Assembly (NCBI RefSeq): GCF_010093815.1
Contig: NW_022985549.1
Coordinates: 310,001 to 374,000 of the forward strand
DNA: 64,000 bases
Origin: Pseudovirgaria hyperparasitica
Taxonomy: Eukaryota; Ascomycota; Dothideomycetes; Acrospermales; Acrospermaceae
Direction: 5' to 3'
Shown: positions 1 to 11,965 of the stretch, in pieces
Layout of the letters: each line of letters starts with the position of its first letter
Numbering within the stretch: position 1 is the stretch's first letter
The notes under the pieces: model-generated
What the model was told of the DNA's origin: nothing
What the model saw: the letters and a program-made list of their open reading frames with translations, nothing else
The model's database searches: none
Translations under genes and position numbers: made by a program

Positions 1-918
1 TTGCCGTGAACTACGAGAACGTTGATGAACTTAGAAACATTTTACAGCAAAACAACGTAGAAGTTGTGATCTCAACGCTCCTCCTCTCCTCTGAAACGGT
101 CGCACGAGCTCAGCTCAACCTCATTCGTGCCGCTTCTCAAACAAGTACAGTAAAGAGGTTTATTCCCAGCGAGTTCTACATAGACTTCAACGTCCCGATA
201 CCGTAAGTATTGCACATTGATCTCTTTCTTTGGTCCTGCATTCTTTTGCCTTTCATAGTCTTAATCCTTAACCCCATTCAGTGGCTCATCCCACCTCGCA
301 ACACACCAAGTCGCCGCCGAAAAAGAGCTGGACTTACACCCAAACCTCACATACACCCTCCTCCGCTGTGGCATTTTTCTCGATCACCTTGCAATGCCAC
401 ATGATCCCAAACCCACACACATAGCTCCATTCTGGTGTTTCGTCGATATGGACGCCGAGCAATGTGTGATCCCAGGTGATGGCGACTATCCACTAGTCCT
501 CAGTCACTCAACGGATGTAGCACAATACATTGAGAAACTAATTGGTCTGCCTGCGATAGATTGGCCTCGTGAGAGTCTAGTGGCATCGAACAGAATACTT
601 GTCAAAGACCTCCCAGGTATTGTAGCAAGAGCAACAGGGAAAGAGTTTAAGGTTGCGGTCGACCATGCCGATCACATTCGCGAGCATCGCATAACGCCGT
701 TGCCTTCGAATAAGGCAATATTTGATGACCCGGACAGGGGCGATGAGATGCGTGAGGTAGAGTTGCAAGTTATGTTGTCGATGTTGAGCAGAGCGCACGA
801 TCTGCCTGGAGAAAACCTTGGGGAGGTGTTTCCTGGCGTCAAACAAACAAACATAGAGGAGTTTCTAAGAGCCGGATGGGAAATCAAGGTCGAAGGCAAG
901 AAAGCTGAAACATGTTAA
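1..918 (+). CDS. NmrA-like / isoflavone-reductase-like NAD(P)-binding protein, 5' partial
   Basis: This is the 3' part of a gene that begins before the window. Exons are 1..202 and 282..918. The 79-nt intron (gtaagt..ttcag) restores one frame through the junction Pro-Gly-Ser-Ser-His. Seen directly: the hydrophobic strand VVISTLLL, then KRFIPSEFYIDF, the S-E-F element typical of NmrA and PCBER-type atypical short-chain dehydrogenases, then HQVAAEKEL, whose lysine occupies the place of the catalytic or structural lysine in PCBER relatives. The C-terminal substrate-side region is complete and ends at TAA. The Gly-rich dinucleotide motif would lie upstream and is not visible. Such proteins are either NAD(P)H-dependent reductases of phenolic substrates or NADP-sensing regulators, and nothing here separates the two. 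The family call is firm; the substrate is unknown. Confidence 0.85.
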
Positions 919-1653
919 CAAAGGGTAGTGGTCTTGTCAAACACACAACGTCTTTCTTTAGTAGTGTTCAGTGTCCCACGTTTACTGGATGGTGGTATAC
1001 ACGCTGTACTTCGCACAAGCTGACGTTATGAATGACGCGCTAGCAACTTTCACAATGTCAAGATTTCTGCGCCCGATTGACTACACAGAGCGGATACCTA
1101 ATACTAATTGGATGATGAATGCCTAGTTGTAGCAGGCCTATTAAGACGAACGTAAACCTATAGCCGACATTCTTTTTTTTCGACCGATGGCCACGATAAC
1201 AACGCTAGTCCTCTTAGCCAGCTGTCGTGGAATGTGAATATTTCGTGAATAATTTCGAAAAATGTTATCTGGGAAAGTGCAATGTGGACGCAGCTGCATC
1301 ACTGGGTGATCTTGGAAGTATACACTGTTTGATTTCGATATCATTGTTTGGAACAAGTGACATCTATTCAACAATAAGCCATGCAGCCAAAGCCAGTTTT
1401 AGCTGTCTTATTGTGTGTGTCAAGCCTCTATTGAAAGCTTCTGATGCGCACATGGACCTGATTTGTGCTATCAATACATAAGTCTTCTTTGGGCACGGCC
1501 ATCCGTCCCATAGTATCCTTACAACTCTCAACTTACGGAAGTACGAATATACTGTCCTCGGATGAGATACCTTTTTGTTTAAGCCGTCGTTATACCAACG
1601 GCCTGCAAATCAGGCATCACCCAATTCAAGATGTGAATGATACTCGTTTGATC
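919..1653. other. Intergenic, no supported gene
   Basis: Short open frames occur on both strands, but none has a conserved-looking product or a convincing splice structure. It holds the 3' flank of the NmrA-like gene and the approach to the 15-bp repeat array. Confidence 0.5.
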
Positions 1654-2142
1654 ACCCACCGTCTGAATATCAACCGTCCGAATACCAATAGTCTGAACAT
1701 AAATCGTCCGTTCAGCAACCGTCCAAGCATCAGGAATTCGGTCAACAACCACAAGATCACCAAACCTCCGAGAACCAACTGTCCAACCACAAATCATCTC
1801 ACAGCCCACAGTCGAAACACAAACCGTCCTGCGACCACTCTTCATAACAGTGCCTCCTCCACGCCCCCAACACCCACCCTCAGTGACGCCGACGCGCTGT
1901 GTCTCTTCGGTCTTCAATCCATACACCATAAACCTACCAGCCCCAACGCCCACGCCTTCTCCATGCGACGATGTATTCACCGCTGCAATGAGGAGGATCC
2001 CGCCCTAGGGAGCCTCCTGATTTTCGACCAGGATGTGAAGCTACGATACTTCTACACCTGGTGGGCAATGACGCATACCATGGGGAATCGTGATGATATC
2101 AAGTTGAGAAGACAGAGGTACGAGAAATTTGATGAGTTCTGA
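1465..2142 (+). CDS. Doubtful hypothetical frame carrying pentapeptide repeats
   Basis: An open frame of 225 codons with no ATG near its 5' end (it opens at a GTG codon); the first usable ATG is deep inside. The centre encodes a run of degenerate 5-residue units of the type I/T-N-R-P-N, because the DNA below is a 15-bp tandem repeat. The last 55 residues are not repetitive and look more protein-like (ALGSLLIFDQDVKLRYFY..). The opposite strand is also open over 1579..1980, with an ATG-initiated product of T-V-x-x-x pentads, so the coding strand cannot be decided. It may be a 3' exon of a spliced gene, a decayed gene, or non-coding repeat DNA. I do not recognise it. Confidence 0.25.
   Translation: MLSIHKSSLGTAIRPIVSLQLSTYGSTNILSSDEIPFCLSRRYTNGLQIRHHPIQDVNDTRLITHRLNINRPNTNSLNINRPFSNRPSIRNSVNNHKITKPPRTNCPTTNHLTAHSRNTNRPATTLHNSASSTPPTPTLSDADALCLFGLQSIHHKPTSPNAHAFSMRRCIHRCNEEDPALGSLLIFDQDVKLRYFYTWWAMTHTMGNRDDIKLRRQRYEKFDEF
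1654..1848. repeat. 15-bp degenerate minisatellite, 13 units
   Basis: Thirteen consecutive 15-nt units are seen, with a consensus near A-Y-C-A-A-C-C-G-T-C-C-G-A-A-T. The best matches are at 1669-1683, 1699-1713, 1714-1728 and 1819-1833. The period is a multiple of three and the array is open on both strands. Units have diverged mostly by substitution, not length, so the phase is kept across 195 bp. Confidence 0.75.
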
Positions 2143-4520
2143 CATGGCTGTGGAGGAAGATCGATGTGAGGTTGCATTGACTCAGTACACTGTACGGCAC
2201 ATCGGTAGGAAAACAGGATTGGGGATGCACGCTTGCATATAGGTGTGATCCGCAAGCAACAGCAGGGATCCAAGTCTTGCTGTGAGGCGGCAGAACTAAA
2301 GTGTTCTAGATGTTATATCATTCGCTCATAATCATCCTATTGACCTTCACGTCCACATTCGTTCGAACCAAAGAATTATTGACATCTCAGATGAAGTTAG
2401 ATATATGGCTGTGCACCCTTGGGATATGTCCATTGAACTTCAATAACTTATCAAGCTAGGCACCAACCCGGCGAAAGATCAGGCCAAACTTCGGTACTTC
2501 ACATGCATGAAATGTAATCACATTGAAATAGCCCACAACGTCCGCATTACGCACACAACCATACGGCCCTCAACATCTTAGGCCAAAGGCTACACATGAT
2601 GACATTGTCCTTGGGTAGGTGCTGAGTATCTGAATGAGGAGATAAGATATGGCCTTGATCATGTGTTCAATCTCATGAGGTCTTCAAGACATAATAGATC
2701 CACTCTACTGCCCAGTATGACATTAAGTTCTCGTGTCGTAAGCTACCAAATTAGCGTTCGCCATATTCTTTAATAGATACGAGCCTTTTGATCAAGGGTA
2801 GCTTTGAGATACAGCGAAGATAAGATTGATAGGAGAAGGTTACACAGGCGTGCGAAGGTTCAATCGGGGAGCACAAATTATGCAGAATATGTAGAAAGGG
2901 AGAATAAAGCACCACCGTTACAATATGTGCGCATGACGAGTGCGGAATGAAGCTGTCCCCTCGCTGCTGCACGATCGTGCCGGCTGTCGATTCTGGACTT
3001 GCAAGATCGCTTTCGAGGAGTGGAGACTATGGGCGATCTATACGTGCGTACGATCATCCTGCACTATGGCAAAGCATACCCTACTAATTAGCAGACCCCT
3101 TCTAAATGAGTAAGGGGTATAGCTCTCATATTACATTTGACTCAGCATTGATAGCGCTTTGTTTGTGCGAAACCTCCCAAGCCCATCCAACCATTAGACA
3201 ACCTCTATCTCAACATCCCCATAAAGCTGCAAACACTGACCTTCAGAGTAGAAAACCATCTTTCCCCCAAGTGCTTCCATGAAATGTTCCACAAGACCAT
3301 TTTATACCCTAGAAGCGAAGTTTACCGCTGAACACTGAGTGTGCGCTATGAAGAGTGAATCTGTCACAATAGTCTACGTCCAGTGGCAAGACAGCAAAAA
3401 ACAAGCGGTTAGGTAACAAACTAGGTATTCTGGTATTGAAAAGAGATTTTTGATATATTCTATGGTGTTATGCAGTGAGATCCTGGGTTCGTGACGCATG
3501 TTGGAATGTTGCAGATAGATATATGTATATCTGTCGAGTAATTATAAGGCTACGCTGTAGTGTTTGATAGGAGTGTGGAGATGGGCGCATGCAGTGAGCA
3601 TATATGCAATACTATATACATTGGACTAGCCAAATTGAGCATGTCTTGATAGGATTTAACACGCCTGAGACTGGCTGGTAGTTAGTTAAACAAGTGACTA
3701 GGTTACCATCCCGCTGGTAGCTCGATCGATCGGGTCTGAAGGTACCACGGAGACTCATGCGAGATCTGTACACTAGCTTACTGCAATGAACCAGGGTTAT
3801 CGGCCAATCATATAAATTCTTACCTGACCCAATATAGCTGGCAGAAACTGCGCCTTAGAGCTACCTTAGCACTTTGTGAATTGCTAGCTAACGCTACCCA
3901 AGTGTGCTGGTGAGGTTGTATTGGACAACCTAGCCTTGATTAGGCTGGCATTAGTTGGCCCAAGTGAGAAATAGAGGCTTCGATTATTTAGAATGCCTCA
4001 GGTCGGTTAAAGCTGTATTTCCAATTGCTATTCTGCTGGTTAAACTATCCCCAGACTATATCAACATTCGTACTGAATAAGCAAACGCTTTTGGAAATAT
4101 TCAATAGAAGACACACAGGTCTCTATAATGAACGAACTTGAACGCTAGAAAAGACGCCGTGAGAGACGAGTGCGCAGCCCGAACTATGGATAGACCCAAC
4201 ATGTGACTATATATCTAATGCAACGCGAATATATCATTTGCAATTAGCTGCAAGTGGGGTTGTGCACATATAAACTCCTTGAAAGTACCAATCGCTAAAT
4301 GCAATGAACGTCCCGCATGACTCTGTCGCAAATGTATGAAATGCCTGCATTGACAGACTGCTTATATTGCAGTTCAAGCGAGCTGTCGTGTATCGTAAAG
4401 GTGTTATTATGGTTTGTCGGTAGCCGTGCGTGGTGGGTATCTGGAAGCCGAAACGACGAGATTGCAGTGCATAGGGATAAAATAGGGCAGAAAAAGTAGC
4501 GAATATGATCGAACCCAGGA
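2143..4520. other. Long intergenic stretch, no gene supported
   Basis: Rich in stop codons in all frames, moderately AT-rich, with no open frame above about 75 codons. I see no terminal repeats, transposase or reverse-transcriptase motifs. It may be old decayed repeat DNA, but nothing positively shows this. Confidence 0.55.
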
Positions 4521-6303
4521 TCAAGAGTCCCAGATAGGTCCGTACGCGGGGATGCCACGCGACTCCATACCATACACGATCTGCACATGTTAGCAAGATC
4601 CCGGCAGGTAACAAGGGGTGCACAAAGGCGCATAGGCTGTGCAGCCTGGTGACACTTACCTTACGCGTGAGCATGGGATTGCTGATGACAAACACTGCCT
4701 CCGCCTCTGACTCTTTGTACATATTATATGCCAGCTCAATCATATTTGGTCGTCCCTGTGTCCGTGTATCGATAATGGCAGCCTGTGGATCGACATCCTG
4801 CACTGCTTTGAGGACCTGCGGGCCATATATGCCCAACACTGAGGGCGCACTCCAGAGAACACGTACGGCGACGTGGCGCTGGCGTACAGCATCAAGCATC
4901 ACGCCGAGACAGGGGCCGATGCCGGACCCGGTTGTAACGATGACGACGCGTTTGAAGATACAGGCCATGCTAAGTACACCTGTGCGTGGGAAGCCGCGAA
5001 CCCAGTATTGCGGTTCTGGGTCGCTGGCAGTTTTGCGGGTCCAGTCACCAGCAATAGAAACGATGAGAGACCCTCCACCAGATTTCTTCAAGCCTGACTC
5101 CTCGTCAGGTATGGCTGGGAATGTAGCGAATGGATGCCATTCCATGAGTGGAGACTTAGAGATGGAGATGCCCACGAAAGGTTGAAGGGTCTGATCGAAG
5201 TGAAGTCTGACTGCGTGGTTTGAGAGCTTCTCGGCTCGAAATGTCCATTTGCGAAGGAACACCCAGGGCCAGATGGCGTGAAAGGTAATGACGATAAGAA
5301 ACCAGAACGCTGGTTCTTTGACCAATGCAGAAGAAAGGCTTTGGTCACTGACAGAATCGCGAAGGGAAATTATGATCTGGAACCAGAACAAAAGGATAGC
5401 TGTCCAGCCACCAAATCTGTGCGAGATTTCGAACCAATTGTGGTGCTTAAATCGGACACCAGGATAGGCCATGACGATGATGGCCACCAGGATTCCAGCA
5501 AGAGAGTAGGTGACACCCAATGTAGAAGCGCCTATCGACGGCATCCGGCTCCGATAGTTCAAGGAGTTGACGACAGTCAGTATAAGGAACCAAATCGTCC
5601 CACAGATGCAAGAACTAGAGTGGACACCGCCAAACTCGTAGATCTTCGCGATCCTCCTACGAACCCACATAGGGGCAGAGTGTGGGATGAGCCAGGCAGT
5701 CCGGAACAGTACATTGATTACATAGTCCTGGCGGATCATGGTGCCAACCATAATGTTTGCGCTGGCAGCTGTTGCAAGGTGCGACGTGTTAAGCGAGCGA
5801 AAGGAGTCCAGATGTCTTAACTTCAACAACTCGACTACCATGCCGACGAGATTTGCTAATAGGACTACTGAGAATAACCGTCTGTATACATTCATAAATG
5901 TATGTCGAAGGGCGCGAATCAGGCGCAGCTGACGTTTCGGGGGTACAGGGAACCGTTTATCGACACTGCAAATGGAAGAGATACTCTGTGAGCCTGGCCA
6001 AACCTGTTCCAGGCCGCATTGCTTCTCTAGATCTCCTGGTTCCGACGGCCAGTCCAGACGCAAATTGCTGTATGAGCCATCGTTGATAGGCGCAACAGTA
6101 TCTTGAATCCAAGAGTATCGCGGTGGTGTTGAGCCTGGTGAGATCAAGCTTCCTCTTGTGTAGTGTCGAGCGTTCAGCGGCAATGGGAGTGTATCAGGGT
6201 CGTTGTAATGCACAGCATTCGGGATGGTGAGGATCGAAACTATGCTTTGGGGTCTGCCCACTCGCATCTCCCGGGAATCTCTATCGAGACTTAGATTATC
6301 CAT
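4521..6303 (-). CDS. TmpA-like integral membrane FAD/NAD(P)-dependent oxidoreductase
   Basis: Two exons, 6303..4660 and 4580..4521, joined across a 79-nt intron (gtaagt..tgcag), giving 567 residues. Without splicing the frame runs on into nonsense; with it the protein ends RKIVYGMESRGIPAYGPIWDS, a natural C-terminus. Order seen: about 115 polar residues, roughly six hydrophobic segments between residues 125 and 350 (for example GILVAIIVMAY), with His pairs in FKHHNWFEISHRFGGW. Next comes a cytosolic flavin domain with HPFAT, and an NAD(P)-binding domain with VTTGSGIGPCLG. This layout is that of the ferric-reductase-related TmpA family; Aspergillus nidulans TmpA acts in a signalling route to asexual development. 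Whether this copy binds heme or controls development is inference. A plain ferric/NADPH-oxidase relative is the alternative. Confidence 0.85.
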
Positions 6304-7388
6304 ATTGGTAACGAGTGACTTCGCGGAGAGAAAACAGTAGACTAGGATGGGAAAGAAAGATGCCTGGGAAGAAAATATATATCACAAGCGTTGGTCAAAA
6401 CAGACCGAAAGAAATTCCAGCCGAGTGGACGCGATGGGTTGTCCAAGACCAGTCAAAAAATGGCAGGAAATCCATATAGACGATAAACATACTTGAGCTC
6501 GTGGGATACATCGCGTGTTACGAAATCTAGGACCGTGCAACTGAAAGTCCGACCCTTGAAGCAAACGGCGAGCGCAGTACCCGGCGGCGAATGGGAAGCA
6601 CTTACCCATCATTCTGGTTTTGGATTAGCCCCCGCGGTGAACTGGTTTGTTCCATGTCGGCCTGGCCAACTCTTTCCTTTGCGTGTTGATATGAGGTGAG
6701 GACGTGACTGCAGCAAAGATCAAGATGATTGATGGTTCAAGTGCACGCGGCGCATTGCAATCGTATAAGAACGGATGATAAGAGTCGCAGGGCTATAATG
6801 TATATATGACATTCCGGCCATTTAGTCACTGAGCCAGTCTCTTACCCCCCTGCCAACGGCCGGAGAGTGTGCTGACCAGCACGAAGCGATAGAGGGAACA
6901 TACTCGGCGCCATTGCGGTTAGTGAAGGGATGCTGCAATCGAGAGTGGCTGATGTTCCCGTCTCATGCAATGTATTCCAAGCTGCATGACCTATGTATGC
7001 CACGGCTTGACCTCGCGACGTGATGCCTGCGAGCTGTTTCGCCATGAAAAGTGCCGCAGGTGTGAATGAGGGAAACACGCCAGGCTTCATGACTCCAGTC
7101 GCCTGCGGGCAATTCAGTAGCAGATCAGGGCACGAGTAACGTACGGTTGATGAGGCGAGAATGACGAGAATGAAGAGGTGATGCGAGTGAATGATGTGTC
7201 GTAGTCGTTGCTGAATCGTGAACGGCGCGCACGGACCACTATCCTCTGTTCGGCGGCCATGCTCCGCATGTAGTTTCCAAAAGCACACTTGCACACATCC
7301 GGACACGCGCCTTACCGTATTCGTCTTCTCGGGTCCTTTGCAAGACCCTTTCTTCGACCATAACACGCTTCGTAAATCCTCGTTCACT
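6304..7388. other. Intergenic; upstream region of the TmpA-like gene
   Basis: No supported gene. Frames on both strands are short or begin at non-ATG codons. The minus frame over 6842-7462 is Cys/Arg-rich only because it reads through the hexamer repeat at 7389-7441. Confidence 0.5.
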
Positions 7389-7441
7389 CTGCAGATGCAG
7401 ATGCAGATGCATCTGCATCTGCGTCTGCATCTGCGTCTGCA
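7389..7441. repeat. Palindromic hexanucleotide microsatellite
   Basis: A run of CAGATG units turns into a run of CATCTG/CGTCTG units at about 7408-7412. The left arm (three GCAGAT copies) is therefore the reverse complement of the start of the right arm, and the core is a perfect palindrome able to form a hairpin. It is long and low in complexity and explains the Cys/Arg- or His/Leu-rich reading frames across it. Confidence 0.8.
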
Positions 7442-10400
7442 CTTCCACCTTCGCTTCCCCATTGCCCTCCACTACGCCTTACAGTGAGTGCTAGATGGCC
7501 CAGCAAGGACAATGCGGATGCGGCTCCGACCAAGGCTAATCTCCTCGATGCTCCCAGATCCCCCCAATCACACAGAATCGTGGCGTCTTGCGCCTAGGCC
7601 CGGGCGCCATTCGTTTCCACACGCTTATGCAAGACTATCGTGGTGAATCTGTGCGACAGCATCATCGTCCGCCTGGCGCAATCGTCTGCAAATTCTCCAG
7701 ATCCATTCCTTCAATGTTAGCGTCGCAGTAGCACTCCGGATGTGCGGACCCGGACTTCCCTGCCGCCGTGGGATCGCACGTAGTTGGCCTTGCCTGCTGC
7801 ACTACCGCATTGAACACACTGATTGTCTCAAGCCAGGTAGTAGGTATATTGTGGACTGAAAGACTGACGCTGTTCTAAGTTCTGTCACAATCTTGCACGC
7901 CAAGATACGGGCCGTTCCCTCCACAAATGGCACATGGACGATGCATTGCACTTGTGCCGCACCCGCGCATGGCAAAAAACCTTAGATCGTGGACTAAGAA
8001 CTATCTTCTGCCTAATACGTGTTCATACAATCCATCGCGCTCTTCATCTTGCGTTAGTCAAGTCAAGCTGCAGCACATGCTCAACTTTCGAGTCGTGGTG
8101 AAGACCAGACCGCTGAGGTATTTGTGTAACAGCAGCCACCAGTGTTGTCGACCTCCGCGCCAACTCCGGACGCTGCTGTTGCATCTCGGAGTATTCACGG
8201 AGCTCTATACGCAATGGCCTTCACTGAGGCTCACTAGTTGTGGTCAAGAAGCTCTTGGCGCATTATTCCGGTGAAGTAGTCGCAATGCGTCAGCTGAAAT
8301 GCTCCAATGATAGACGAAGGCGGATTCCTTCATCAGACACGTCAACACAAGACTATTACAAATGAGTAGTACAGCGTGACCTCGAACTTGTCATTGCGTC
8401 GGTACTTGTCAGCCTTATCGGTATGTACCACAATAGATATCGTAATCGAACTCGTTACATTACGTGCAGCCAATGGTATGTCGTTGGCCAATGTTTATTT
8501 TCTGTGAGCCCGTGCAGGTCAATGCCTTCCTGAGTAACCGTCATTAGCGCGGAAGAATCATGCCAAGATGATTCCCGACAGGATATCCATCCACGGTGAG
8601 AGGTTACACATATGGCCCAATTCTATGGTGTTGATCGTCAGCTCCTTGTGATTAAAGAGCATGTCGACTTATGTCTTAGTCGTTCGACTACATGAATCAA
8701 TCGCAAATCTTCGAGAAGAACAGTCCATCTGCCGGCATGGACAGGACCGCTTGGGTCCGCTTCTGATGATCTTTTTGTCAATGTGAGCACTCATATGCAT
8801 GCCAGATAAACTCCGCATCACCACCGACCTGCATCGCTCTGAGCAGCACATGTATGTCTCTGCCACCTCGAACGCCACACGCCGTCTTGAGCAAGTTAGT
8901 CCTAGTTTGACTGACTCAGACCTTAGAGATAGACTCTCTAGATCTATATCCAACGCACGGGCTCATCATTCGCGAGACACATGGATCAACCTCAGAGACC
9001 TTTAACATGCCACTAGACAGAAAAACTCGATGATGTAAAATCGAGATCTCGCCTCAATTGTCACAAATTTAGTCTTGTTCTGTGGGTCTGGACATCTGAC
9101 TCGCCTGAAACAACGGCTGGTCTGACAAGGGAGAGTACAATAGGCCTTTGCTTTGAACTGTGCCGCTCGAACCATACTCTATCATATATTTCAACCAGCC
9201 AGCGTTCCCCCCGCAATATTCATGACTATGAGAGCTAGGGTTCAGTCGAGGTCGACTCGCGCAGAGCGTGAGCTCCAGACGTTTAGTTGGAGCCAAGGGG
9301 CAATGACATGGCGGCTAACAGGTGGTTGATACTCGGGCATCGGATGCGCAGCATACTTGTGGCGAGGGAACTGGTGTGGCGAGCACATCCATGACAGCTA
9401 GTGTTTGGCGCGAGCAATCATATCTTGCGGCCACAGCGATTCAATAGGCTCAGACATACAGGAAGGGAGATCAGTCACAGAGCTTTCCATTCAATGAAAC
9501 ACCGTGGGTCGCCTCAGATACATTTCAGGTGTGCAAAGTGTGGCATGGCCATAGACCTTGAATACAGGAACACTGCTCTGCATTATTGCGCGTCGCAGAG
9601 TATACTTTCCAAGGTTAATTGACGAAGTGATGAGGTATGTGATATGTCTGCCTATTTTCTGCTCCCCAAAATTTGACTACTTATGTCTATAGAGCTGTGC
9701 AACAGACATATCTCTTTTTACGCCTGTGCCCACAAGGAAGATGCAACCGCTTTCCAGCCGTATGTTACTGTCAAAGTCACTCAAATTGAGCCGTCAATCA
9801 TTATCGCCACTCTCACCTATCGCTATGCTCAGCACTCGCTCTCTTGCACCTCGAGTGCTATGCTTGACTTCTTGATCAGATGCACGTATCAACTAGAGGT
9901 AGACTCGACAATGTGCTGATAGTCTCGTGACATTGCTGAACATATCTACTAAGACATAGATAGTTGACGACCAGAACTTGCTTACTCCCGCTTCTGACGG
10001 TTCTGTACAGACCAACGTCATCGACGAGGTACAGAAACTGTGCCCAATTTCATTTTCATATTCACTAACGTGCTCATAATAGTTTCCAATAGCTAAGCTT
10101 CCTGAAACATGTCTATCATCATTAAAAAAAACCCTCTTCGGAAGTATACACGTGGAATCAATCTCGAATCCTCGCAGCTGCGAGTTTCCGAAACACCCCT
10201 TGGGGGAAATGACTTTGCGACAGCCTGTTCCTCTGTTGCAAAGTACTGGTTTCAGGGATAATGGCATAGGTCTGCTTGTTCCAATTCGAGATTTGCTTGT
10301 AGTGTCACATGCCTAGGTGAGAGCGGTACTTTCCCCAAACTGTAGCTGTCATTCACTACAAATATGCACAATTGTAATACTTAGCACCAGTCATTGAGTT

Positions 10401-10802
10401 GCCATCCTAAATAGATGCAGGGAGTTAGCAGACTCGGTTATATCCTCAATTCATGTCGTATTGACTCATGCAATGGGAGAGTTAGGGTGGCATAGTCTTT
10501 TGGCGGCTGAACAACCGATCTGCTGCACCGAGCATACTAAGGGTGAATGGGCAGTAATGACAAAGACCTGTGATTGAATGTAACTCATTGAAGAGATGCT
10601 ACTATCATGGTAGTACAACTTCAAGTATGTCAAGTTTAACCCACGAATATGACCAGACTGTGAATGTGACACCTTAAAGATACATAATACCACCAAAAGT
10701 ATCACTTATTTTATTCCGGAAACTTCAACATAGAGATAATAGCAGAAGCCCGGAGCTCATATCCTCAATACTCTACTCACACCATACACATCAGTCAGAA
10801 CC
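7442..10802. other. Gene-poor stretch, 3.3 kb
   Basis: No gene is supported. The best small ATG frame is 8799..9005 on the plus strand (68 residues, MPDKLRITTD..), but the opposite strand is equally open and no splice or motif evidence favours it. A TA-rich, TATA-like sequence lies within the last 100 bp before the secreted-protein gene at 10803. Confidence 0.5.
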
Positions 10803-11270
10803 ATGCTCCTCGCCACCATTCTCGCCACCCTCCTTGCCACCCTCACTCTCGCCCACCCAGCCGCCTTCGGCTATGTATCCGACTACCAAGTCCTCGAATT
10901 CGACAACGACCAATGGTTAGCACTCCCCCAGAGTCCCGTCTCCTAGTCGTTCCTTCTAACCCCGCGCAGCAACGGCGCGTACATCCGTCTGTCATCAGGC
11001 AACGTACTCACTCAACTACTTCCACAAACCAAGCACTTCCGTATTCGCGCCGAGTACGGCGGCTACTTCACCGGCACGCCGTATCAGTGCGGGCAGGCTT
11101 TGCTGGCCGGCCATACCGAGACTTACATGTCTAAGAAGCAGGCAGAGGCGCAGGGGCGGACGGATGCGCGTACAAATGATGTGGGTGTTGCAGGTGGGGA
11201 TACGTGTTTTACGCGAGTGAATGCGAATTGGCATGGGACTTTGCAGTGTTTGATATTGCAAGGGATTTAG
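10803..11270 (+). CDS. Small secreted four-cysteine protein, effector-like
   Basis: Exons 10803..10915 and 10970..11270 with a 54-nt intron (gttagc..gcgcag) that splits a Cys codon; 137 residues. The N-terminus MLLATILATLLATLTLAHPAA is a clear signal peptide, with likely cleavage after residue 17-21. The mature chain of about 117 residues holds four cysteines (38, 78, 117 and 131), enough for two disulfides, and has no membrane segment or repeat. I do not recognise a domain. It stands alone in a gene-poor region, a setting common for secreted effector candidates of plant- or lichen-associated fungi, but that role is inference. A KP4-like or ribonuclease-like small fold is possible but unproven. 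The gene is invisible without splicing, since neither exon is a long frame. Confidence 0.7.
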
Positions 11271-11599
11271 GGATTTAGTGGTGAGGGATTGGGCTGCGGG
11301 CATATGCATATTGGAGGGAGTTGGGATGGGTGGCTGCTTTCATGTTGGCGGTACTGATGTTTGACATATAGGATTTTGCAATCCATGGGTAGACATATAT
11401 ACGATGCTTTGACAGCAATCGGTTGTTCTTGCACTCCGGTTCATGCAACGGGATCGAAATTCGTCGACAGCCAAAGCCTTTGCTTACCACAAAAGTACAC
11501 CTCCACATCCAAGTTCTGCCAAGTTCATCTTCAAATGCTCTATCTCAGCTCCACCTACCAGCATCCGGCCTTGCATTCTCCTCAACCTCACCTGCATCC

Positions 11600-11965
11600 A
11601 TGCATCGCATCACGCACAAAACCCCACATTCCCAAGCCTTATCATGCACAGTCACCCAGCGCATCGGGCATGCCGACCAGCTGGTCGGTCCGGCAGTCAC
11701 AGCCAGAGACACCATAGCCCACATCATCTTGTTCCAGAAGGACTTTATGACAAACTATGCAGCAGCCCCGTCAGGCCATGTCCACGTCCACGGTGGCGGA
11801 CACGACGCAGACGCTAGAGCAGGAGTAAGTGGGGCGATGCATTCTCCGTGATGCAGGGGGCGATGGATACGTGGGGCCTAGATGCTGACTGCCGCCGGGG
11901 AATAGATGGTACAGTCCGCGATGTCGAGGCTTTGTTTTGATTGTCTTAGAAGCATCATGGCGTAG
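11600..11965 (+). CDS. Hypothetical small protein, two exons
   Basis: A tentative model with exons 11600..11824 and 11906..11965, giving 94 residues. The 81-nt intron is well formed (gtaagt donor, gctgac branch site, gaatag acceptor) and joins the exons in phase, ending ..SRLCFDCLRSIMA and TAG. The product is polar, with a His/Gly-rich stretch (HVHVHGGGHDADARAG) and an ATG start at MHRITHK. There is no signal peptide and no recognised domain. The good splice signals are the main support. Overlapping frames on both strands make this uncertain, and an upstream exon is possible. Confidence 0.3.

Noticed and set aside
6842-7462. Minus-strand frame rich in Cys and Arg at its start
   Set aside because: The Cys/Arg part is only the translation of the CAGATG/CATCTG hexamer repeat; no other support.
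8669-9005. Overlapping small frames on both strands
   Set aside because: Both strands equally open, no splice, signal peptide or motif evidence to choose one.
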